A DNA stretch of 64,000 nt from UBA7662 sp943369355 (GTDB taxonomy: Bacteria > Bacteroidota > Bacteroidia > UBA7662), in assembly GCA_943369355.1 (NCBI GenBank), contig CALRMX020000002.1, positions 186,001-250,000 on the forward strand, in the 5' to 3' direction. The notes beneath the pieces were generated by a model. It saw nothing but the letters and a program-made list of their open reading frames with translations. It had not been told where the DNA came from and did not search any database. The translations under genes were made by a program, and so were the position numbers. Shown here piece by piece: positions 44,215 through 52,034 of the stretch (within the stretch, counting starts at the first letter, position 1; each line of letters starts with the position of its first letter).

Positions 44215-44935
44215 TTTCTACTGCAAATTTGGAAAATTTCAGGACTATCGCAGTCTTTTCGTCATTATTGAGCACAGCTTTTATCAAGGCTGGCACCCAG
44301 TTGCCGTCGATTCGCGACATTTCTTCGTACGCCACCTTCAATTTACGTGGACCAGCGGTGAGTTCTACATTTTTGGTTTTCGCGCTGTCGGGTTGTAGTT
44401 CGTAGCGACAAAATAGGCCTGCCGATTGCAGTTCATAACTATTTGGCAGCTCAGCACGCGGGCGCACTTGCACTTCGGTATGATGCCCTATATTGTTTAG
44501 TAACAAACCCTCGAGCGTAAAGTAGTCGATAGGCGTGCCTGCCAACTGCTGCAAATAAGCAACAGGTTTTTCGTAATACACTCGATTCAAACGGTCGAGC
44601 ATACGTACGCTATCGGGAGTAATCAAAATCCGAAAAGCCTCAATGCCCAAGGCTGGCCGGAGTACCATCCATATCTGACGGCCCTTTTGAATGCGGAAAT
44701 TAAAAGCGCTGCTTTGTTCATTGCCTTGGAGCGTGGCCGTCAAGTCACCTGAAATGCTCAGCTCCGCTACATTCAGGTCGTTGCGCATTGCAGCCTCCCA
44801 ACGCTCCAAACGATAATCGATGGTCGCTGCTGGTGGAGGTGTTTCTACGGCTATCGACTTGTTGCTTTTACATCCACCGGCCACCCCTATCAGGCTTGAA
44901 AGCAGCAGTACTTGGATGAACCACGGTCTGCTCAT
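44162..44935 (-). CDS. DUF4292 lipoprotein
   Basis: A 257-residue lipoprotein: signal with lipobox GVAGGC, then a LolA/LolB-like beta fold (ISGDLTATLQGNEQSS, IWMVLRPALGIEAFRILI, DRLNRVYYEKPVAYL). This is the DUF4292 family, which I recognise from its usual place between a TPR lipoprotein and an EnvC-like gene in Bacteroidota. A LolB-like role in lipoprotein insertion has been suggested by fold; I cannot confirm it. It overlaps both neighbours by 4 and 53 bp. Confidence 0.82.
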   Translation of the reverse strand: MSRPWFIQVLLLSSLIGVAGGCKSNKSIAVETPPPAATIDYRLERWEAAMRNDLNVAELSISGDLTATLQGNEQSSAFNFRIQKGRQIWMVLRPALGIEAFRILITPDSVRMLDRLNRVYYEKPVAYLQQLAGTPIDYFTLEGLLLNNIGHHTEVQVRPRAELPNSYELQSAGLFCRYELQPDSAKTKNVELTAGPRKLKVAYEEMSRIDGNWVPALIKAVLNNDEKTAIVLKFSKFAVENGQSYPYSIPKNYSPAP

Positions 44936-46683
44936 TCGTACAATTTACCGTCGGCGATCTTACGATCGATAAATTCGCTATTGATGCCCGCTTCCTTGGC
45001 CTTGCGCCAGTATTCCAACGCCTTCGTTTCCTGCCCGAGTCGATAGAGAATGTCGCCATAATGTTCGTACAAGGTAGCACGGTCGTTACCTGCATGGGTA
45101 AGTGCCAGCTCCATCCATTCGAGTGCTTCTTTGTATTTGCCTTGTTGGTACATCACCCAGGCATAGGTGTCGAGATAACTCGGATTACGAGGTTCGGCCT
45201 TCACCGCTTTTTTGATCAACTCCTCGGCTTTATCGAGCTTTTCTTTGCGCAGCGACAGGTAATAGGCCCAGTTGTTCATCACCAAGACATTTTGTGGCTG
45301 AATTTGCAACGCCTTTTCGTAGCTCTGGTCCGATTCGGCAAACTGCTTCAATTCGTTGTAGGCATCGCCCAAGGTGCTGTGGTAGTTCGCCTCCAAGTCG
45401 CGATTTGGGCCTACATAAAATAAACCCGACTTGAGCACTTTAACAGCCGAACCATGCTCCTTCAATTGGTTTTTAGCCAATCCACTCAAAAAATACGGCA
45501 ATGGTTGATTTGGAAAAAGTTCTACAGCTTTATCGGCTTCGGGGCTCAGTGCTTTAAAGTCTTGGACATCAAAAATAGCCAGCAAATACTGCTGCCAAAC
45601 GGTGTATTTCTGTTGTCCTTTGTCGGTGCTTATCGCTTGTTGATAGGCGCTGCGCGCTTCGGCCATCTTGTCGTTATGGTACAGCAAGTCGGCATACATG
45701 GCCCATGTTTTAGGTTCGTCGGGATGAACTTTGGTGGCTGTTTCGCCGAGTTCCAAGGCCAACTGTTTCGACTCTGGGTTTTTTTCCATCTCCCCAAACA
45801 GGGTGAGCAACACTTGAATTTTAGTATCGACCTCTACCTCTGGTTTGGTAAATGCCTTTCTGAGGTAATAAAATGCCTTATCGTTGTCTTTTTTGGCTCT
45901 TGCGGCATCTGCCATGGCCAATAAAATGCGGCCATTATCAGGGTCCTGCTTTAGGGCTACCTCAAATTCTCGGGCAGCGGCGGTATAATCGCCTTTTTCG
46001 AAATAAAGTTGCCCTAGGTACAAACGATAGTCTATCACTAAAGGCTGTGCCTCTGCCAAGCGGCGGATTTCTTCGATGGCTTTATCGGGCTTGCCGAGTT
46101 TGAGCCAAAACTGGCGCTTCAAATCGGCCAATTCGGGACTTGGGCCATTGCGCGCTTCGAGCTGGTTTAGGGTTTTTATGCCCTCGGCATACTGACCCGC
46201 CTCGCCTTGAGCGGTTGCCAATTCGTACAAGGTATTGTCTTTTTCCTCGTCGGGCACCAAGGTTGCCAGCCGCTGCATCACCGGTATGGCTTCGGTATTC
46301 CTACCACTCTGACGGAGTAGGTCAATCTCCAAACGCAAATACCACGGATTATCGGCTTTCATAGTCGACGCCTTTCGGCTGTACTCCAAAGCCCGTTCGA
46401 ACTGTTGCCTTGCTACAGCACATCGTGCAACCTCGTAGTAGGCAGTATGGTTGCTCGGTTCGCGTTTGATGATTTCGAGAAATAAGTTCTCGGCAACAGC
46501 AAAATTGCCGATGAGCTTCTCCTTCTGGGCGTTAAAAAAGAGGAAGTCTACCTCCATGCGCTTCTCTTCCGACAGCGGCCTGCTGATGGAACCAGTGCTG
46601 CTTTCGGTGGCGGTTTTTTGGGCTCCGCAGGCGCTGAGTAGCAAAGCTGCGCCTAGCGCAAGAAGAGGAAGACGTTGGTTCAT
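44932..46683 (-). CDS. TPR-repeat lipoprotein
   Basis: A 583-residue protein with a lipoprotein signal (LLALGAALLLSACGAQ) and at least ten tetratricopeptide units from about 45 to 570. Examples are YEVARCAVARQQFERALEYS, YLGQLYFEKGDYTAAAREFE, and AWVMYQQGKYKEALEWMELAL. Such proteins are scaffolds for envelope complexes. The 4-bp overlaps with the nucleotidyltransferase and DUF4292 genes place it in a cell-envelope operon; the partner is unknown. Confidence 0.87.
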   Translation of the reverse strand: MNQRLPLLALGAALLLSACGAQKTATESSTGSISRPLSEEKRMEVDFLFFNAQKEKLIGNFAVAENLFLEIIKREPSNHTAYYEVARCAVARQQFERALEYSRKASTMKADNPWYLRLEIDLLRQSGRNTEAIPVMQRLATLVPDEEKDNTLYELATAQGEAGQYAEGIKTLNQLEARNGPSPELADLKRQFWLKLGKPDKAIEEIRRLAEAQPLVIDYRLYLGQLYFEKGDYTAAAREFEVALKQDPDNGRILLAMADAARAKKDNDKAFYYLRKAFTKPEVEVDTKIQVLLTLFGEMEKNPESKQLALELGETATKVHPDEPKTWAMYADLLYHNDKMAEARSAYQQAISTDKGQQKYTVWQQYLLAIFDVQDFKALSPEADKAVELFPNQPLPYFLSGLAKNQLKEHGSAVKVLKSGLFYVGPNRDLEANYHSTLGDAYNELKQFAESDQSYEKALQIQPQNVLVMNNWAYYLSLRKEKLDKAEELIKKAVKAEPRNPSYLDTYAWVMYQQGKYKEALEWMELALTHAGNDRATLYEHYGDILYRLGQETKALEYWRKAKEAGINSEFIDRKIADGKLYE

Positions 46684-47687
46684 GCCGATATTTGATTGTA
46701 ATCGCCCACGCTAAGGTCGAGGGCATTTCCGCGTACAGCAGCGGCATTGCCAACCATGCTGTTGGTAATCACCACCTGATGTAAGCTGGCACCGGTTTGA
46801 ACAATGCTGTTACTTACGATGCTGCTTTTCACTTGGGTGCCGTCGCCAAGCGACACATGCGGACCCACCACACTGTTTTCAACGACCACATTTTCGCCCA
46901 AGTAACAAGGTTCGATGATGGTACTGTTTACGACTTTGGCCGATGACGCACGTAGCTGGCTGTTGCGTATAAACTCCAAATAACGTTGGTTGGTATAAAC
47001 AGTGGCGTCTTTATTCCCGCAGTCGAGCCACTCGGTTACTGTACCCGGGAAAAAGCGTGTGCCCTTGTTTTTCATGTTCTCGAGGGCATTGGTGAGTTGG
47101 TATTCTCCTTTATCCCGTATGTCGTTATCGAGCAAATAGCGGAGCTCTTTGCGTAAATAGTCGCCGTCTTTGAAATAATAGATGCCGATGATGGCAAGGT
47201 CGCTCACAAATTCTTGTGGCTTCTCGATAAACTCAGTGATCTGGCCTTCGGTATTCATTTTAACCACGCCAAAAGGGCGGGGATCGTCTACCCGATTCAC
47301 CCAAATGATGCCTTCGTGTGAGGTGTCGAGTGTGAAGTCGGCTTTAAACAGCGTGTCGGCGAAGGCTACCACCACCTTGCCAGTAAGTGCACTCTCGGCA
47401 CACAATATGGCATGTGCAGTTCCTAAGGCTTCGGCTTGGTAGTGTATGGTTCCTACTGCACCTTGCGACGCGGCAATGTCTTTGAGGTTTTTTTCTACGG
47501 CTGCACCAAAGCTAGGGGCAATGATGTAGGCAATCTCATCGACCGGCTCACCACAAACTTTTACAATGTCCTCTACCAAACGCTGAACAATGGGCTTGCC
47601 TGCAATGGGTACTAATGGTTTGGGTACCGTGAGGGTATGGGGACGCATACGTTTGCCGAGACCGGCCATGGGGACGATGATTTTCAT
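46680..47687 (-). CDS. Sugar-phosphate nucleotidyltransferase with left-handed beta helix
   Basis: A 335-residue enzyme. The N-terminal Rossmann-type transferase has the nucleotide-binding signature PMAGLGKRMRPHT and VPKPLVPIAGKPI (residues 6-32), then the metal/sugar region VVAFADTLF, and EWLDCGNKD. The C-terminal 80 residues are a hexapeptide-repeat beta helix (TIIEPCYLGENVVVENSVVGPHVSLGDGT). The family includes glucose-1-phosphate thymidylyl-, mannose-1-phosphate guanylyl- and GlmU-type uridylyltransferases; the substrate cannot be decided. It lies 24 bp behind a flippase gene. Confidence 0.85.
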   Translation of the reverse strand: MKIIVPMAGLGKRMRPHTLTVPKPLVPIAGKPIVQRLVEDIVKVCGEPVDEIAYIIAPSFGAAVEKNLKDIAASQGAVGTIHYQAEALGTAHAILCAESALTGKVVVAFADTLFKADFTLDTSHEGIIWVNRVDDPRPFGVVKMNTEGQITEFIEKPQEFVSDLAIIGIYYFKDGDYLRKELRYLLDNDIRDKGEYQLTNALENMKNKGTRFFPGTVTEWLDCGNKDATVYTNQRYLEFIRNSQLRASSAKVVNSTIIEPCYLGENVVVENSVVGPHVSLGDGTQVKSSIVSNSIVQTGASLHQVVITNSMVGNAAAVRGNALDLSVGDYNQISA

Positions 47688-47711
47688 AGCGTATTTGCGG
47701 GTTACGAGCGG

Positions 47712-49199
47712 CTAAGTTACGGATAATCGAGGCTTCTCCCGCCACCAGCCAATAGCAAGATATACAAGCCACAATACTATACGAATAAGCCATACCGCAG
47801 CTGTATCAAGATGGCGGAGGAACTGCCATTCAACTGCGGCTATTCCCAGTGCAAAAAGCACATAAAAGGCAATTCGGCCGAGCCGATACGGCACTGGATA
47901 ATGCCGTTGGCCCCAGTAATAACTCAATACCACCATGGTGAAATAACAGGCCAAGGTTGCCCATGCCGAGCCAGCATAACCCAAGAGGGGAATTAGTGCC
48001 AAGTTAGCGACGATGGTTACCGCTGCGCCTACAAACGATAACCACATGCCATAACGCGTTTTGTCGGCGAGCTTGTACCACACACTTTGGTTGTAATAAA
48101 TACCCAGCAGCCAGTTGGCTAGCAATAAAATGGGTACCACGTGCAAGCCACTGTGATAGGCCGAACCTATGAAGTGTTTTACAATGTCGAGAAACAAAAT
48201 CACCCCGGTGAAAATGAGCCCACCAGCGAGCACAAAATAATTCATGATGCGTGCATACAGGGCAGGTGCGGTGTTGTCCTTGGCTTGCTGAAAGAAAAAC
48301 GGCTCGGCAGCGGTACGAAAAGTTTGCGTAAACAAACTCATGAGCATGGCCAGCTTGTACACAGCCCCGTAAATGCCAACGGCATACAGGTTTTCTTGGG
48401 TCGTACCCGGCAACAGATACTTCAGCAGGGCTCGATCGAGGGTTTCGTTCACCATCCCAGCTAATCCTGCCGGTAGCAGCGGAATACCATAGGCTGCCAT
48501 TTCACGCCAGAGAGCCTTGTCGAAGCCAGAAAAAGTTCGTGGCATGCCCGGTAGCAAAAGCAATAGGGTTACCCCGTTCGCTATTAAATTGCTGAGGAAG
48601 ATATAGCCCACGCCCATTTCGGGCTGGTAAAGCCAGCTGGGAAGGGCTATACCCCGACTTTGCAGCCAAGGTAAAAACAACAAAAAGACGAGATTGAGGC
48701 CAATATTCAAGCCAATATTCACCAGTTTAATGCTCGCAAATGCCAGGGCTTTAGCTTGTTGCCTCAGCCTTGCAAACGGTATAGCTGCAAGCGCATCTAG
48801 ACCTAGGATGAGGGCAAACCAGCGTACATATTCAGGGTGATTCGGATATTGTAAACCACGAGCAAGCGCTGGAGCTGCCAGCAACAAAAGGGAGGTAAAC
48901 AGCAGCGTGGTAGCGGTAAGCGACCAAAATGCCGCATGGTAGGCGGCTTCGGGCCGGTCGGCCGACTTCCGGAAGTAGGCGGTTTCCATGCCGTAGGTGT
49001 ATACCACGTTCAAAAAGGCCACCAAGGCATATAAATCGGTCACCACTCCATACACCTCCGGTGCAAAAAGGATGGTGTACAGGGGTACCAAGAGGTAGTT
49101 GAGCATACGCCCAACCATGGTACTGAGTCCGTATAAAGCTGTTTGCCCGGCCAGGGCACGCACACTGCTCATGCTTTGCGTCGAAAAAACTGCGGTCAA
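47712..49199 (-). CDS. Oligosaccharide flippase (Wzx-like, MATE/MVF superfamily)
   Basis: A 495-residue polytopic membrane protein with 12-14 hydrophobic segments. The N-terminus (LAGQTALYGLSTMVGRMLNYLLVPLYT) and the periodic Pro/Gly helices match polysaccharide-biosynthesis flippases that move lipid-linked oligosaccharide across the inner membrane. It is the first minus-strand gene of the flippase-nucleotidyltransferase-TPR-DUF4292-EnvC series. It is divergent from murB, and the shared 77-bp region holds the murB promoter. Confidence 0.88.
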   Translation of the reverse strand: MTAVFSTQSMSSVRALAGQTALYGLSTMVGRMLNYLLVPLYTILFAPEVYGVVTDLYALVAFLNVVYTYGMETAYFRKSADRPEAAYHAAFWSLTATTLLFTSLLLLAAPALARGLQYPNHPEYVRWFALILGLDALAAIPFARLRQQAKALAFASIKLVNIGLNIGLNLVFLLFLPWLQSRGIALPSWLYQPEMGVGYIFLSNLIANGVTLLLLLPGMPRTFSGFDKALWREMAAYGIPLLPAGLAGMVNETLDRALLKYLLPGTTQENLYAVGIYGAVYKLAMLMSLFTQTFRTAAEPFFFQQAKDNTAPALYARIMNYFVLAGGLIFTGVILFLDIVKHFIGSAYHSGLHVVPILLLANWLLGIYYNQSVWYKLADKTRYGMWLSFVGAAVTIVANLALIPLLGYAGSAWATLACYFTMVVLSYYWGQRHYPVPYRLGRIAFYVLFALGIAAVEWQFLRHLDTAAVWLIRIVLWLVYLAIGWWREKPRLSVT

Positions 49200-49253
49200 G
49201 ATACGAAAGCGAAAGCATGCACAGTTGAAAGCATGCCAGAAGCACCAAAACTT

Positions 49254-49261
49254 TATCTTTG
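49254..49261 (+). promoter_or_regulatory. -7 element of the murB promoter
   Basis: TATCTTTG matches TAnnTTTG exactly. The nearest upstream TTG (49225-49227) is 26 bp away, slightly long. The element overlaps the in-frame TTG at 49259, so that TTG cannot be the murB start; ATG 49277 leaves a leader of about 10 bases. Confidence 0.6.
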
Positions 49262-49276
49262 ACCATCGTTTGCGCC

Positions 49277-50293
49277 ATGGAAGTATTCAAAAATTTCGAC
49301 CTCACCCACCACAACAGCTTTGGTATTGCCGCTAGGGCCAGCTATGCCGTTCGTATCGACGACCCTTCCGAAATCCCGCAAGCCGTAGATATGGCCGTGC
49401 ACTTTGGCAAGCCGTGGCTTGTTCTCGGTGGCGGAAGTAATGTGCTTTTCACGCGCGATTACGACGGCACTGTGCTGCTTGTAGCCATTCCAGGCATTGC
49501 TGTGGTCGACGAAACCGACGATGCCGTATATGTCGAGGCCGGTGCAGGTGTGGTATGGCACGATTTGGTGCTGTGGGCAGTGGAGCATGGTTATGGAGGT
49601 CTCGAAAACCTATCGCTCATACCGGGAACCGTAGGTGCTGCGCCCATTCAAAACATCGGCGCTTACGGTGTAGAGATAAAAGATGTTTTTCATCAGCTCA
49701 AGGCCTTTCATATCGACAAAGGTTTTTTGCTTTTCGATAAAAATGCCTGCGGCTTTGGTTATCGCCAAAGTGTTTTTAAAGGCGACCTTCGGGGCAAAGT
49801 GCTGGTGAGCTCCGTTACTTTCCGATTGAGTAAAAGGCCCGAGCTCAACACCCGTTACGGCGCAATTCAAGAAGAGCTCGAAAAACTCGAAAAAGAAAGT
49901 TATACCATCAGCGATGTTTCGACCGTGGTATGCCGTATTCGGCAAAGCAAATTGCCCAACCCGAGCACCATTGGCAACGCTGGCAGCTTTTTCAAAAATC
50001 CTGAAGTAGAAGAAGAGGTTTATCTACGGTTGCTGCAGCGTTTTCCTGATATACCTGCTTATCCCGGCAGTCATGGCGGTAAAAAATTATCGGCAGCATG
50101 GCTCATCGAGCAGTGCGGGCTCAAGGGCCACCGTACGGGCAATACCGGCACCTACAGCAGGCATGCCTTGGTACTGGTGAACCACGGTGGAGCAACCGGT
50201 CCTGAAATCTGGGCATTTGCTCGCGAGCTGATGGGACAAGTTTTCGAGAAATTTGGTATAGCCCTCGAGCCCGAGGTAAACATCATTGCCTGA
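49277..50293 (+). CDS. murB: UDP-N-acetylmuramate dehydrogenase
   Basis: The FAD enzyme that reduces UDP-GlcNAc-enolpyruvate to UDP-MurNAc in peptidoglycan synthesis. It is 338 residues from ATG 49277. It has HHNSFGIAARA, FAD-binding VLGGGSNVLFTRDYDG, the GVEIKDVFHQLKAF region, NAGSFFKNP with the catalytic Ser, and the C-terminal substrate Glu in LEPEVNIIA. Length and SFGFGYRQS-type segment (CGFGYRQSVFK) indicate a type I enzyme like that of E. coli. Its stop overlaps the next ATG (TGATG). Confidence 0.95.
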   Translation: MEVFKNFDLTHHNSFGIAARASYAVRIDDPSEIPQAVDMAVHFGKPWLVLGGGSNVLFTRDYDGTVLLVAIPGIAVVDETDDAVYVEAGAGVVWHDLVLWAVEHGYGGLENLSLIPGTVGAAPIQNIGAYGVEIKDVFHQLKAFHIDKGFLLFDKNACGFGYRQSVFKGDLRGKVLVSSVTFRLSKRPELNTRYGAIQEELEKLEKESYTISDVSTVVCRIRQSKLPNPSTIGNAGSFFKNPEVEEEVYLRLLQRFPDIPAYPGSHGGKKLSAAWLIEQCGLKGHRTGNTGTYSRHALVLVNHGGATGPEIWAFARELMGQVFEKFGIALEPEVNIIA

Positions 50294-51171
50294 TGCTGCC
50301 TCCATTTTTATCGCATGACGACTTGGTTGCGATTGTTGCCACGGCACGTAAAATCACCCCGGTTGAGCTCGCTGGAGCCGTACAGTTGCTAGAAGACGCC
50401 GGGCTGCGCGTTCGCTTTGGCGACACCATTGGGCTGGTGAACAACCAATTAGCCGGTAGTGATGTAGCGCGTGCCACCGACTTGAATAAGCAGCTCGCCG
50501 ACCCCGAAGTAAAGGCCATCCTTTGTGCTCGTGGGGGTTACGGAAGTGTTCGAATGGTCGACGGCGTCGACTGGTCGCTATTGAAGACGCAACCCAAGTG
50601 GATCATCGGCTTTAGCGACGTTACCGTTTTGCATGCCCATGCCCATAAACACACTGGCATTGCCACGCTACATGCCGAAATGGCCTTCAACTTTGGCAAA
50701 GAGGGCAAAGATCCTCTCTCCTTTACAGCTTTACTCCAAGTACTCCAAGGACATACGGTAGATTATCCGCTCGTACCTCATCGTTTCAACCGCGGCAAAA
50801 GTTTACAAGGAGAGCTAGTCGGCGGCAATTTGTCGGTGTTGTACAGCCTGCTAGGCTCTAGTTCCATGCCCGATTTGAAGGGAAAAATCCTTTTCCTCGA
50901 AGATCTCGACGAATACCTGTATCACATGGACCGGATGATGATGGGCTTGAAGCGGGCAGGAAAACTCGCAGGCCTTGCCGGATTAATCGTCGGCGGTATG
51001 ACCGACATGAAAGACAATGCCATTGCTTTTGGGCGTGATGCCGAACAAATTGTATTCGACGCGGTTGATGAATATGGTTATCCGCTGCTTTTTGGTTTCC
51101 CCGCAGGACATACAGCACTCAACATGCCTATCGTCTTCGGCGGAGAAATCGAACTTCGTATTCCGCAATAA
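50293..51171 (+). CDS. LD-carboxypeptidase (peptidase S66)
   Basis: A 292-residue murein tetrapeptide carboxypeptidase, which removes the terminal D-Ala during cytoplasmic recycling of muropeptides. Features: FLSHDDLVAIVATARKI at the N-terminus, CARGGYGSVRMVD, the nucleophile Ser in GFSDVT, GGNLSVL, FLEDLDEYLYHMDRM, and FGFPAGHTALNMPI with the catalytic His. No signal peptide, as expected. It shares a TGATG junction with murB; both are peptidoglycan enzymes. Confidence 0.93.
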   Translation: MLPPFLSHDDLVAIVATARKITPVELAGAVQLLEDAGLRVRFGDTIGLVNNQLAGSDVARATDLNKQLADPEVKAILCARGGYGSVRMVDGVDWSLLKTQPKWIIGFSDVTVLHAHAHKHTGIATLHAEMAFNFGKEGKDPLSFTALLQVLQGHTVDYPLVPHRFNRGKSLQGELVGGNLSVLYSLLGSSSMPDLKGKILFLEDLDEYLYHMDRMMMGLKRAGKLAGLAGLIVGGMTDMKDNAIAFGRDAEQIVFDAVDEYGYPLLFGFPAGHTALNMPIVFGGEIELRIPQ

Positions 51172-51184
51172 ATTTTTCTAGCTC

Positions 51185-51910
51185 GTGTCAACGATTCGTT
51201 TAAGCGTAAACATCAACAAGTTTGCTACCCTCCGCAACAGTCGGGGTGGCAACAACCCCAATTTACTCCAAGTTGCTGCAGACTGTGAGCGATTTGGTGC
51301 CCAAGGCATTACGGTGCATCCCCGCCCCGACGAGCGGCACATCCGGTATGCCGATGTACACGCGCTAAAGCCGTTGCTCACTACCGAGTTCAATATCGAA
51401 GGCAACCCGCGTGAAGAAAAGTTTGTAGCGCTGGTGCTTCAAACCCTACCGGCACAGGTTACCCTTGTTCCCGATGCCCTGAATCAGTTAACCAGCGACC
51501 ACGGCTGGGACACCGTTGCCAACCAAAACTATTTGCAGGACATCGTGGGTCTATTTCAAGCACATGGCATACGCACCAGTTTGTTCGTAGATCCCGACGA
51601 GCGGATGGTTGCCGCTGCTAAAAGTACCGGTACTAACCGCATTGAACTGTACACCGAAAGTTATGCCCACCATTTTACTGCCGACCGCGAAGCTGCTATT
51701 GCTCCTTTTGTGCGTGCCGCAGCAGCCGCAGCAGCCGTTGGTTTGGAACTAAATGCAGGGCACGATTTGAGCTTGGAAAACTTGCCCTTTTTTGCCGAAC
51801 GCATGCCTGGATTGTTGGAAGTAAGCATTGGGCATGCCTTGGTTTGCGATGCTTTGTATTTAGGGCTCGAAAATACCATCCAGCTGTACAGAAAGGCCTG
51901 CGGAAGCTGA
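51185..51910 (+). CDS. pdxJ: Pyridoxine 5'-phosphate synthase (PdxJ)
   Basis: A 241-residue TIM-barrel enzyme that condenses deoxyxylulose 5-phosphate with aminoacetone phosphate to make pyridoxine 5'-phosphate. Conserved segments: LSVNINKFATLRNSRGG, GITVHPRPDERHIR, NIEGNP, TLVPDALNQLTSDHG and ELNAGHDLSLENLP, with VSIGHALVCDAL closing the phosphate site. The start is GTG at 51185. PLP made by this route is the cofactor of GcvP next door and of the cysteine desulfurase in the island. The 125 bp downstream holds the gcvP promoter. Confidence 0.96.
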   Translation: MSTIRLSVNINKFATLRNSRGGNNPNLLQVAADCERFGAQGITVHPRPDERHIRYADVHALKPLLTTEFNIEGNPREEKFVALVLQTLPAQVTLVPDALNQLTSDHGWDTVANQNYLQDIVGLFQAHGIRTSLFVDPDERMVAAAKSTGTNRIELYTESYAHHFTADREAAIAPFVRAAAAAAAVGLELNAGHDLSLENLPFFAERMPGLLEVSIGHALVCDALYLGLENTIQLYRKACGS

Positions 51911-51945
51911 AAGCAATAAAACCATCGTATACCCATACGAATTAG

Positions 51946-51976
51946 TTGTGCCTTGCCCGTATAACTGCTAATTTTG
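51946..51976 (+). promoter_or_regulatory. Promoter of gcvP
   Basis: TTG (51946-51948), 20 bp, then TAATTTTG (51969-51976) is a full match to the Bacteroidota consensus. It leaves a leader of about 50 bases before the ATG at 52035. Confidence 0.7.
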
Positions 51977-52034
51977 CACCGCCCTAAAACAAACAAAAAG
52001 TGTTTTTTGGCATTCCATACTAAAACGTTTTTCC

